From the NCBI GenBank assembly GCA_900556255.1, contig USNZ01000072.1:1-6625 (forward strand): a stretch of 6,625 nt of DNA, given 5' to 3'. Positions 1 through 5,991 of the stretch are shown here, one piece after another (the first letter of the stretch is position 1; the number at the start of each line of letters is the position of its first letter). The notes under the pieces were generated by a model. It ran no database searches, was not told where the DNA came from, and saw nothing but the letters and a program-made list of their open reading frames with translations. This stretch comes from an uncultured Oscillospiraceae bacterium. GTDB lineage: Bacteria > Bacillota > Clostridia > Oscillospirales > Ruminococcaceae. The translations under genes were made by a program, and so were the position numbers.

Positions 1-37
1 TTGGTTTGTAGAGAACGTTCTATCGCCGCGCTAAGAG

Positions 38-54
38 CCGCCGCACAGCGGCGG
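38..54. repeat. GC-rich perfect hairpin
   Basis: CCGCCGC and GCGGCGG form a perfect 7-bp stem with a 3-base loop (aca). It is not followed by a T tract on either strand, so it does not read as an intrinsic terminator. It is best seen as internal structure of the surrounding repeat element. Confidence 0.5.
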
Positions 55-178
55 TTGTGCTCCGAAACACGTCTGCGGGCGCAGTGTCTGCCCCCTGACG
101 TCCTGTATAAAGCACGATACAGCGTGAGATTGTGCGCCATTCAGCGCGACTTTATGCGCTGTGCGCGGCCGAATGTGC

Positions 179-198
179 GGATGGGTCAAGACCCATCC
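179..198. repeat. 9-bp palindrome GGATGGGTC-aa-GACCCATCC
   Basis: Two perfect 9-base arms are separated by two bases, and the palindrome directly abuts the right inverted end (199-207) of the candidate element. It would fold into a hairpin in single strands or RNA. There is no adjacent T run, so terminator function is not supported. Confidence 0.55.
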
Positions 199-207
199 CT
201 ACAAACC

Positions 208-451
208 TTCCGGCAACAGGCTATTTCCGCAAGTCGAACCCGCAAAAAACACAATGCACCAACGCAAATCTTTCCAAACCATGTTTTACAGCTATATCAC
301 CGTTCCGCCATAGTTTCCCCAAAAGGTGCCGTCCGCAATTTTGCAAAATGCCCTGTAAAAATCACCATAAATCGCCATACCGATTTGTGCAGTTTTTTCT
401 GCGTTTTCTGCGCACACCTGCGGCAAAAATCTGCACGGCAGAGGTCCGCGC
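208..451 (-). promoter_or_regulatory. Region downstream of cas2: probable CRISPR leader, no array seen
   Basis: This stretch follows the cas2 stop in the direction of transcription. It is AT-richer than the genes (241-300 is about 38% GC) and has no credible ORF. In type I-C loci the leader and array usually lie here. It contains two imperfect copies of a motif, read on the minus strand as TATGGCG-(4 to 6 bases)-GGTGAT, at 296-312 and 361-379. It also holds a 10-base near-tandem (360-369/370-379, 9 of 10 identical). No 30-37 base direct repeat typical of a CRISPR array is present, and no I-C-type repeat sequence was recognised. The leader identity is inferred from position and composition only. 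Confidence 0.35.
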
Positions 452-742
452 TTACAGCAGCAGCGGCTCACCCGCCTGTATGGGGGCAGCCTTGCCCATG
501 ACCTCAATTTTATTTTTGTAGGAATTTCCCAGGCGATATATGCGGATGGAATCCGTTTCGGGCTGAATGATTTTTTCCAGCTCACACTTCAGCGCGGCAA
601 GCTGGGCAGCGTCCAGCAGCACCTCAAACACCGAGTTCTGCACACGCATACCGTTGCGCTCGCACAGCTTGGCCACCTTGCGCAGGCGCTTGGCACCCGC
701 AGGTTCGGTGGTGTCCACATCGTAGGTCACCACAAGCAGCAT
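452..742 (-). CDS. cas2: CRISPR-associated endonuclease-fold protein Cas2
   Basis: Cas2 forms the dimer at the centre of the Cas1-Cas2 integrase that holds a pre-spacer and inserts it at the leader end of the array. The product is 96 residues, normal for type I-C Cas2. It shows the ferredoxin-like first strand LLVVTYDVD with conserved Asp8 (and Asp10), a basic helix (AKRLRKVAKLCE, residues 17-28) and the typical NSVFEV strand at 36-41, then IRIYRLG. The ATG start is supported by GGAGG at 752-756, nine bases upstream and lying inside the last codons of cas1. Only six bases separate the cas1 stop from this ATG, so the two are translationally coupled. It is the last gene of the operon. Identification is firm; nuclease activity of Cas2 is generally not needed for adaptation. 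Confidence 0.96.
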   Translation of the reverse strand: MLLVVTYDVDTTEPAGAKRLRKVAKLCERNGMRVQNSVFEVLLDAAQLAALKCELEKIIQPETDSIRIYRLGNSYKNKIEVMGKAAPIQAGEPLLL

Positions 743-748
743 GGCGTG

Positions 749-1777
749 TCACCTCCAGACAAAGGGCGGGTATTCGTCCAAATCGCCGCGCAGTACGCGG
801 GCAAACAGCATGGCCTGCACATAAGGAATCATGCCGATGGGCAGCTTTTCGTTCAAAAACGGATGGGTGATCTCCTCAAACTTTCGTTTTTGCCAGGCGG
901 TCAGCACGGTTTTTCGGCCGCGCTCGTTGAGCAGCACCGCCTCCTCCTCGCGGTCAAAATCGCGGGCGGCAAGCTGACCTCGGTTTAACAGCGCCAGCAC
1001 AAAGCGGTCGCACAGCGGGGCGCGCAGCTCCTCCACCAGGTCCAGCGCAAAGGACGCGCGGCCCGGGCGCAGCGTGTGCAGATACCCGGCGGCAGGGTCC
1101 AGCCCCACGGTTTCCATGGCAGACTGCATTTCGCGCGTGAGCAGCATGTAGGTAAACGACAGCAGTGCGTTCACCTCGTCCCGTGGTGGGCGGCGGCTGC
1201 GGGTGGTAAAGCGGAATCCCGCAGGATTTTGCTGCATCATCAGGTCAAACCGAGCAAAATAGGCGGTAGCGGCAGCCCCCTCGACCCCGCGCATGACGTC
1301 GGTGTTTTCGCACAGGGGCAGACGCTCGGCAGCCTGTGAAAGCAGCGCCGCACCGGCTTGCAGCTCCCCGCGCATCGGCTCGGTTTTGGCGGTACGGGCG
1401 GCGCGCAGCAGAACCAGCTTGCTGTTGCGTAGCTTGGCAAACAGGATACTTTGCACAAAGCCACGGCAAAAATCGGGGTCGGAGATCGTCTCATACTGGC
1501 GCTTGCGCAGCAGCACATTGCCGCTGACAGGGCCGTAAAAGCGTCCCATAAAATGACCGTTCTGCGTCAAAAAAGTGACACTTATGCCGTGTGTGCCGCA
1601 AAATTCCAGCAGGGGTGTAGACACCGTCATCTTGCCAAAGCAGACAATGGCGTCGATGGTCAGGGCGGGCACGGACAGTTTTTCCGCGCCGCCGACCTGC
1701 ACACAGATATTCTCGTTGCGGCAGAACAAATAGCTTTCGGGGGTCAGAACGTACAGGGTGTTCAGCAGCTTTTTCAT
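749..1777 (-). CDS. cas1: CRISPR-associated integrase Cas1, type I-C
   Basis: Cas1 is the catalytic subunit of the spacer integrase, joining pre-spacer 3' ends to the leader-repeat boundary. The product is 342 residues, typical for I-C. The N-terminal beta domain (about 1-90, beginning KKLLNTLYVLTPESYLF) is followed by the helical catalytic domain. Metal-binding residues are visible: Glu166 in GVEG, His234 in GYLHTLRPGR, and Asp246 and Glu249 in SFALDLVEELRAP, the usual E-H-D/E set. The C-terminus keeps the R/K-rich helix around 285-300. The ATG overlaps the cas4 stop by four bases (ATGA), and GGGGAG at 1786-1791 lies eight bases upstream. All catalytic positions are intact, so the protein should be active. 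In I-C systems Cas1 works with the Cas4 encoded just before it. Confidence 0.97.
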   Translation of the reverse strand: MKKLLNTLYVLTPESYLFCRNENICVQVGGAEKLSVPALTIDAIVCFGKMTVSTPLLEFCGTHGISVTFLTQNGHFMGRFYGPVSGNVLLRKRQYETISDPDFCRGFVQSILFAKLRNSKLVLLRAARTAKTEPMRGELQAGAALLSQAAERLPLCENTDVMRGVEGAAATAYFARFDLMMQQNPAGFRFTTRSRRPPRDEVNALLSFTYMLLTREMQSAMETVGLDPAAGYLHTLRPGRASFALDLVEELRAPLCDRFVLALLNRGQLAARDFDREEEAVLLNERGRKTVLTAWQKRKFEEITHPFLNEKLPIGMIPYVQAMLFARVLRGDLDEYPPFVWR

Positions 1778-2448
1778 GGCGCAGGCTCCCCTTCTATCTC
1801 ACCGACGGCCTCCCGCCGAAGTCGTGTACAATAAGCAGCCGCCGAGGCTTTCACCTTGGGGGCACACAGTTCCAGCAGCGAGCAGCGGCGGCATTTGGCG
1901 CTGTATTCGGCAGGTGGGGTGGACAGCGTTTGCCGCAGGGTATGCAGCTGCCCGGCCAGCAGGCGTGTGCGGCTGCGCAGGGCGTCGTCCAGCACGACCG
2001 GAAAACGGCGGTGGGACGATATAAAATACAGCGCACCTTCAGGAATTTTTGCGTCGAACATTTCTTCCAGGCACAGCGCCTGCGCGCAAAGCTGAATTTT
2101 ATATTCCTCCTCGTCGCGCAGGGTGCCGTGCTTGTATTCAATGGGGTAAAGCTGTACGGGGAAATCCGCCGCCGGGATTCGGCAACCCGATGCGTCGCGC
2201 ACAGCCTCGACGCAGTCGCATTTGCCGCTGAGCCGCAGCGTGTCGGAAAACACCGTGTACTCGTACAATTTCACCGTATCGCCGCGTTTTTCCACCCGCT
2301 TTGTGTGTACGCGCTCATGCTCGGCACGGCCCTTGGCGGTATCGCGGCTTTCGGCCCAAAGGCGCTCGTTCAAAAGCAGCGCGGCCCGCCGGGGGCAGTA
2401 GCAAAGCTGCGAAAGGTAGGACAGCGGCAGATACTCGGCATCATCCAC
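1774..2448 (-). CDS. cas4: CRISPR-associated exonuclease Cas4, type I-C
   Basis: Cas4 is a RecB-family iron-sulfur nuclease that trims pre-spacers and selects for the PAM and orientation during adaptation, in complex with Cas1. The 224-residue product starts EYLPLSYLSQLCYCPRRA. It has the four-cysteine cluster set: one of Cys16/Cys18, then Cys186 and Cys189 (KCRRC) and Cys195 (LLELC). Nuclease motifs are also present: His44/His48 in GRAEHERVH, Asp78 in LSGKCD, Glu104 and Lys106 in PIEYKHG, and Gln119 in the following helix. I chose a GTG start at 2448 because family homology begins right after it, and the GTGGATGA overlaps the cas7 stop by eight bases. A longer frame to 2505 would only add residues that lie inside cas7. 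The SD is weak (GAAGG at 2460-2464, 11 bases away), so initiation probably depends on coupling to cas7. Confidence 0.95.
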   Translation of the reverse strand: MDDAEYLPLSYLSQLCYCPRRAALLLNERLWAESRDTAKGRAEHERVHTKRVEKRGDTVKLYEYTVFSDTLRLSGKCDCVEAVRDASGCRIPAADFPVQLYPIEYKHGTLRDEEEYKIQLCAQALCLEEMFDAKIPEGALYFISSHRRFPVVLDDALRSRTRLLAGQLHTLRQTLSTPPAEYSAKCRRCSLLELCAPKVKASAAAYCTRLRREAVGEIEGEPAP

Positions 2449-3433
2449 GGGTGAACCAGCCTTCGTCGGCGGGCAGCTCGTTCCAGACGATGGGGCTGAA
2501 CGCATCGGGCTTGAAGCCTACCTCAACGCCGGCGGGAACCTTGTCCAGTGCGACGGTGGCGGTGTAATCGCGGTAGCTGCGGGGATAGCGGACTTCCGGC
2601 TTACGGGCGACCTGCACCAGATCAAACAGCTTGTGCGCGGGGGCACAGCCCAGCTTGGCCTGACGCGCGCGCTGGGCGGCGTCGGTGTCGGTGCCGACGT
2701 GCTTGAAAAGGATCAGCGGGGAAACGACCTCCATCTCGCCCTTGCTGGCGCTGCGGTCGTGCTCGTACATATTGAGGATCGCCTCGAACAGAATGTCCAG
2801 GTCGGTATCGTCAAAACCGGTTTCGGCGGCGAGATTGGCGCTGATAAAGCCGCGGATCTCGTACAGGCCAAAGGGGATGATCTGCTTGCGGCCCATCGTG
2901 CGCAGCTTATCCTCAGGGGCCTTCTCCTCCCATTTCAGATAATCCTCGACCGTGCCGTCGTCGGGGCCGCCCGCCACAGCCATACGGGTGATGGACACAT
3001 CGACCGGCAGAATCGGGTCCAGGCTGGTGCCGAAGGTGATCTGCACAGGGCCGCGCACCTGACCCGCATTGGGGCCGGTGGACATGACCGCACCGAAGGC
3101 GCGCACATCGTAGAACAGCTCGCAGGCCTTTTTGCGCCCGGCGTACACAGCGTTTTTGTCCTTGGCGCCCTCGACCCCGGCGGCGGCGCGGGCCTCGGCA
3201 ATATGGCGGTTGATGTTGGTAGACTGCTGGATAATCAGGTTCATGCCCGGTTCCTCGCCGTGCGCCAGCTGCACATAGTTGCGGATGCGGCGCTTGGTGG
3301 CCACGTCGGTGATGTAACCCTTCATGGTTTCGGGGTCCATGCGCGGGGTGTTGCCCATGTCGGGGTCGCCGTTGGGGTTGGCATTGGTGCAGGCGAGATA
3401 GTATACAAACTCATAACGATTCTTGATAGCCAT
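2441..3433 (-). CDS. cas7: Cascade backbone subunit Cas7c (Csd2)
   Basis: Cas7 polymerises along the crRNA to form the helical backbone of the I-C Cascade complex. The 330-residue protein begins MAIKNRYEFVYYLACTNANP. It shows the family signatures NPNGDPD (19-25), GYITDVATKRRIRNYV (39-54), FYDVRAFGAVMSTG with NAGQVRGPVQITFG in the middle, SITRMA, and IIPFGLYEIRGFISANLA, all diagnostic of Csd2. The ATG start is well supported: AGGAGG at 3443-3448 with nine bases of spacing, placed inside the end of cas8c, and the cas8c stop (TAA) is only one base before this ATG. An upstream in-frame extension to 3526 would overlap cas8c and is not needed. High expression relative to other subunits is expected because several copies are used per complex, and the strong SD fits this. 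The gene is among the most GC-rich in the window. Confidence 0.97.
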   Translation of the reverse strand: MAIKNRYEFVYYLACTNANPNGDPDMGNTPRMDPETMKGYITDVATKRRIRNYVQLAHGEEPGMNLIIQQSTNINRHIAEARAAAGVEGAKDKNAVYAGRKKACELFYDVRAFGAVMSTGPNAGQVRGPVQITFGTSLDPILPVDVSITRMAVAGGPDDGTVEDYLKWEEKAPEDKLRTMGRKQIIPFGLYEIRGFISANLAAETGFDDTDLDILFEAILNMYEHDRSASKGEMEVVSPLILFKHVGTDTDAAQRARQAKLGCAPAHKLFDLVQVARKPEVRYPRSYRDYTATVALDKVPAGVEVGFKPDAFSPIVWNELPADEGWFTRG

Positions 3434-3434
3434 A

Positions 3435-3866
3435 TTACTTTTCCTCCTGTTCGGTGGTTTCGGGGTTTTCGGCGGCAGAATTCTTATCGGCGGCAGTCTT
3501 TTTGCTCTCCGCCACAAGGCGGGCACTCATCTGGCGGTAGCCGATGGCAAAATAGGATTGTTCCTCCAAGGTCAGGGTGGCGGGCATGTTTTTCAACAAA
3601 TCATACGTAAAAAAGCAGTACGGCTCATTTAGGCGAGAAACATAATACTCTCGTTGCTTCTTATTGAGTTTTGGAATATAGTTTTTCACCTGGCTTTCCA
3701 GCTGCCCCAGCACCTGCTTGGGGGTGCGGCTGGCCGAGGCATAATACCGCTGCACGATGCCGGCGTTTACGCCGGGCATGGCGGCGCGCTGCAGGTCGGC
3801 ATACACGGCCACCAGGGCACCGCAGTGGTAGGCGGCATTGGGGAAATTCGGGTCATAATACGGCAT
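3435..3866 (-). CDS. cas11c: Cas11c small subunit, predicted internal translation product of cas8c
   Basis: In characterised type I-C systems the Cascade small subunit Cas11c is made from an internal start near the 3' end of cas8c. Here a perfect AGGAGG (3875-3880) lies eight bases before an in-frame ATG at 3866, which is Met480 of Cas8c. The product would be 143 residues, beginning MPYYDPNFPNAAYHCGALVA. The AYHCG-LVAVYADLQ helix matches where I-C Cas11 homology starts. The body is predicted mostly helical and basic in its middle (KNYIPKLNKKQREYY, 61-75). It ends in a low-complexity charged tail (121-143) rich in Lys, Asp and Glu. Same frame and same stop as Cas8c, so no frameshift is involved. 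Likely role: several copies bind along the inside of Cascade and stabilise the displaced strand. Its expression is inferred; the SD, spacing and homology position are seen. Confidence 0.85.
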   Translation of the reverse strand: MPYYDPNFPNAAYHCGALVAVYADLQRAAMPGVNAGIVQRYYASASRTPKQVLGQLESQVKNYIPKLNKKQREYYVSRLNEPYCFFTYDLLKNMPATLTLEEQSYFAIGYRQMSARLVAESKKTAADKNSAAENPETTEQEEK

Positions 3867-5303
3867 AAGGGATACCTCCTCGTTTCGCGCGCGGGCCTTG
3901 CGCAGCAGCCAGACCTTGAGCCACTGGCAGCAGGTTCCGTCGGGCATAAAATTATTTGTATCATCTTCATCATGTGACAACATCTGGGAACGGATATTCT
4001 CCAGAACTCGACATGCAACGGCATCCGGCAAGGGCGTTCCATTGATAATGGCCATAACAATAGCCGGAGTGAGATTTGAGAGAGCAGCTTCCCTTTTTCG
4101 TTTCTTTTCCTTTGTTGGTTTTTTCAGCTCATATTGCTTTTGGATACCATAATAATTTGGCTGCAATCGGAAAAGCCTTGCATTCAGTTTTCGGGGGCGT
4201 AGCGTTCCCGTGCCCAGGTTATCGCACAGCGCCAAATCGTCATTCCATTGTTCCAGATGCTTTTGCAGGTCGGCGTAACTTCCTTTCTCGTAGCGGCGCA
4301 CCATCACACGACCACTGTAAGCGGATATTAGCAGGATATGATACCGACTCTGTAAGGGCAAGGACATTTCCCCTGTCTTTATACTTTTTACAAGAGCGTC
4401 TGCGGCAGCCTTGGCGATGGCGGCGGTCTGCTGCTCGGCAAGCGGGGCGGGGGCGTTCTCCCCCGTTTCCTCGTCGTCATCGGAGCCATAGCCGCAGAAA
4501 TCCGGCAGCAGAATATCCTCGCGTGGGGTCAGCGGTTGGTCGTACCAGTGCACAAAGCGCATCCCCGCAAAGATGGGAGAATCCGGCAGCAAATCATCCA
4601 GAGCTGCCTTAACCCCTGCAAACGCTTCCTCGGACACGGGGGCGTTGGCGACCTGTTTTAAGCCGTAGGAGCAAAGGGCGTCTTTATCAAAGCAAATCAG
4701 GGTATCCCCGCGGGCATGGCCGCCCACGACCTGCAAGCCGCTGACCGATGGCACGGTGGTTGGTGGTGATGTCAGTTCACCTGTTATCAGGCATCGTGTT
4801 TCACCGGATTTGGTTTCAAATTGCTTGCGATAGTCCTGCCACCAGGGCATGATTCCCTCCGCAATAACGATAGGAATACCACTGACCTTAAAAGTTATTC
4901 GGTCAGTGGGTTTCATTTTTAGCCGGGATATCTCGTCCATGGCAGCTTGTACCTTGGCGGAATCCCGTAAAAAAACGGAACACACGGATAAGAGAGGAAC
5001 CTCTTTGGCGGCATCTTGCAGTGTGCGACAAAAGAATTCATGCTTGAATCTCGTACTGGGTTTACTTGCCTTTTCCGAATCAAACAGGATAATTTCGATT
5101 TTTTCAGCCAGAACATTACACTTGTTTCCGTTGTTTTTTTTGCCTATATCCGGACAGAGCAAAAGCTCGTCCGTGCATTGCTCTATGCCGAGAAAGTCGC
5201 CGCTTGCGGTCAGCGAAATGTAGGCGCGTATCTGTTTTTTGTCAAAGCCCGGCGGCAGGGTCAGACCGTTGCGCACGCTGTAATCGTACAAAGCCTTCAG
5301 CAT
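3435..5303 (-). CDS. cas8c: Cascade large subunit Cas8c (Csd1)
   Basis: Cas8c is the large subunit of I-C Cascade, which recognises the PAM, starts target unwinding and recruits Cas3. The 622-residue length is normal for Csd1. Recognisable segments are the N-terminus LKALYDYSVRNGLTLPPGF, KVSGIPIVIAEGIMPWWQ (139-156), the Csd1 hallmark CLITGE (171-176) followed by GLQVVGGHARGDTLICFD and SYGLKQVANAPVSEEAF (212-228), VHWYDQ (251-256), and ILLISAYSGRVMVRRYEKGSYADL (323-346). A Lys/Arg-rich segment (about 394-405) and an acidic stretch (275-282) may be loops. The ATG at 5303 overlaps the cas5 stop by seven bases, with GGGAGG at 5310-5315 six bases upstream. The C-terminal 143 residues form the Cas11-like part, with its own internal start (separate entry). 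Base composition is uneven, with several AT-rich patches unlike the neighbouring genes. Confidence 0.96.
   Translation of the reverse strand: MLKALYDYSVRNGLTLPPGFDKKQIRAYISLTASGDFLGIEQCTDELLLCPDIGKKNNGNKCNVLAEKIEIILFDSEKASKPSTRFKHEFFCRTLQDAAKEVPLLSVCSVFLRDSAKVQAAMDEISRLKMKPTDRITFKVSGIPIVIAEGIMPWWQDYRKQFETKSGETRCLITGELTSPPTTVPSVSGLQVVGGHARGDTLICFDKDALCSYGLKQVANAPVSEEAFAGVKAALDDLLPDSPIFAGMRFVHWYDQPLTPREDILLPDFCGYGSDDDEETGENAPAPLAEQQTAAIAKAAADALVKSIKTGEMSLPLQSRYHILLISAYSGRVMVRRYEKGSYADLQKHLEQWNDDLALCDNLGTGTLRPRKLNARLFRLQPNYYGIQKQYELKKPTKEKKRKREAALSNLTPAIVMAIINGTPLPDAVACRVLENIRSQMLSHDEDDTNNFMPDGTCCQWLKVWLLRKARARNEEVSLMPYYDPNFPNAAYHCGALVAVYADLQRAAMPGVNAGIVQRYYASASRTPKQVLGQLESQVKNYIPKLNKKQREYYVSRLNEPYCFFTYDLLKNMPATLTLEEQSYFAIGYRQMSARLVAESKKTAADKNSAAENPETTEQEEK
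3443..3448 (-). promoter_or_regulatory. Shine-Dalgarno AGGAGG for cas7
   Basis: A perfect AGGAGG nine bases before the cas7 ATG, embedded in the last codons of cas8c and cas11c (Gln-Glu-Glu-Lys). It fixes the cas7 start at 3433 and means cas7 can be re-initiated efficiently by ribosomes finishing cas8c or cas11c. Confidence 0.85.
3875..3880 (-). promoter_or_regulatory. Internal Shine-Dalgarno AGGAGG inside cas8c
   Basis: The hexamer AGGAGG encodes part of Glu-Glu-Val in Cas8c and lies eight bases before the in-frame ATG at 3864-3866. It is as strong as the SD of cas7 and stronger than those of cas1 and cas4. Placement and spacing make it the ribosome binding site for Cas11c. Confidence 0.8.
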
Positions 5304-5965
5304 ACCGAGCCTCCCTTCAGCACTTCGGGGCTGTCATAAGGCGGCACCGTGATAACGCCGTTTTCCATAACGGCATGGTACAGCGAAAGCTGCGGCTGCG
5401 CCTTTTTGCGCACGGTGCTGTCGTGCAGATCAAACACGTCGTACACCATCAGACCCAGATCCATGCTGTCCGCAATGGGCGGGCGTGTGCCGTCGCTTTC
5501 CTCAAAATAGCAGACAAACTGGCGCAGACCGAGGCTCGGTTGGTAAAAGGTCTTGCCTGCGCGGATGCGCCGCAATGCCTGGCTGTACAGCTGCTCGACC
5601 GTGCCCTTGTAGTCCGGGCGGGGGCAGATGGTGGCCGCAATGCGATAGCGCACATCTTTAAGCGCCTGGGTCTGCCGCTGGGTGCGGTCCTCATCCGCAT
5701 ACAGGATAGAGCTTTTCACGCTGCCCTTTACGCTGACGGTGGATTTTACCTCGTTGCACTTGAACGAGATGTAGCGGATGGGGTTCAGCACCTCGATGCG
5801 GGTGACCTGCCAGTAAAACTCCACGGGTTTGGAATAGATAGCCGACAGGATGCCCCGCGCCGCCGAGGGAGTGGGCACGGCGTATGTCAGCCTTTCCACC
5901 TTAGCGTACGGCGGAGTATAGCACGCAAAGTCCCCCCATACCTCCAAAACGATCTCCTTGTTCAA
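5297..5965 (-). CDS. cas5c: Cascade subunit and pre-crRNA endoribonuclease Cas5c (Cas5d)
   Basis: In type I-C, Cas5 replaces Cas6: it cuts the repeat hairpin of pre-crRNA, stays on the 5' handle and anchors Cas8c and Cas7. The 222-residue RAMP-fold protein starts NKEIVLEVWGDFACYTPPYAKVER, then YAVPTPSAARGILSAIYSKP (28-47), LKDVRYRI (102-109) and near the end AVMENGVITVPPYDSPEVLKGG, all typical of Cas5d. Tyr44 in AIYSKP corresponds by motif to the catalytic Tyr46 of Bacillus halodurans Cas5d; the Lys/His partners cannot be placed without an alignment. The start is TTG: no in-frame start lies upstream, and GGAGG (5973-5977) sits seven bases before it. An ATG just upstream is in another frame and stops after five codons. 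The end overlaps the cas8c ATG by seven bases. A 123-base gap separates it from cas3. Confidence 0.95.
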   Translation of the reverse strand: MNKEIVLEVWGDFACYTPPYAKVERLTYAVPTPSAARGILSAIYSKPVEFYWQVTRIEVLNPIRYISFKCNEVKSTVSVKGSVKSSILYADEDRTQRQTQALKDVRYRIAATICPRPDYKGTVEQLYSQALRRIRAGKTFYQPSLGLRQFVCYFEESDGTRPPIADSMDLGLMVYDVFDLHDSTVRKKAQPQLSLYHAVMENGVITVPPYDSPEVLKGGSVC

Positions 5966-5972
5966 AATTTCA

Positions 5973-5977
5973 CCTCC
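5973..5977 (-). promoter_or_regulatory. Shine-Dalgarno that decides the TTG start of cas5c
   Basis: GGAGG lies seven bases upstream of TTG at 5963-5965. The only nearby ATG (5977-5979) overlaps this SD, has no SD of its own and terminates after MEVKF, so the TTG is the sensible start. Confidence 0.75.
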
Positions 5978-5991
5978 ATTTTTTGTCGCAA

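Larger units (their letters stand above)
3..207. repeat. Candidate MITE-like dispersed repeat with 9-bp inverted ends
   Basis: GGTTTGTAG at 3-11 is the exact inverse complement of CTACAAACC at 199-207. The interval is rich in palindromes: AGAACGTTCT at 12-21, CCGCCGC-aca-GCGGCGG at 38-54, CAGCGC/GCGCTG around 140-160, and GGATGGGTC-aa-GACCCATCC at 179-198, directly beside the right end. No convincing protein is encoded. Structured ends around non-coding DNA suggest a small non-autonomous element or an intergenic repeat of the type scattered in Oscillospiraceae genomes; that family link is from memory and not proven here. A target-site duplication cannot be judged because only two bases lie to the left. 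The element sits on the far side of the presumed CRISPR leader. Confidence 0.4.

Noticed and set aside
380..440. Rho-independent terminator after cas2
   Set aside because: A possible TGTGC/GCACA pairing exists but has a loop of about 20 bases and no following T tract on the minus strand, so it is not a credible terminator.
1..451. CRISPR array downstream of cas2
   Set aside because: I searched for 30-37 base direct repeats and for typical I-C repeat sequence on both strands and found none; the palindrome at 179-198 occurs once and is not a CRISPR repeat.
1..501. 166-codon plus-strand ORF across the left flank, and a 129-codon one at 132-521
   Set aside because: Arg/Cys/Pro-rich composition without domain character, runs through the palindromic repeat element and into the antisense of cas2. 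Both look like chance frames in structured, partly GC-rich DNA.
1930..2454. 174-codon plus-strand ORF antisense to cas4
   Set aside because: Shadow of cas4, whose cysteine cluster and nuclease motifs make the minus strand the real one.
2633..3610. 325-codon plus-strand ORF antisense to cas7
   Set aside because: Gly/Ala/Val/His-rich translation typical of the complement of a GC-rich coding gene; the minus strand here is unambiguous cas7 with a strong SD.
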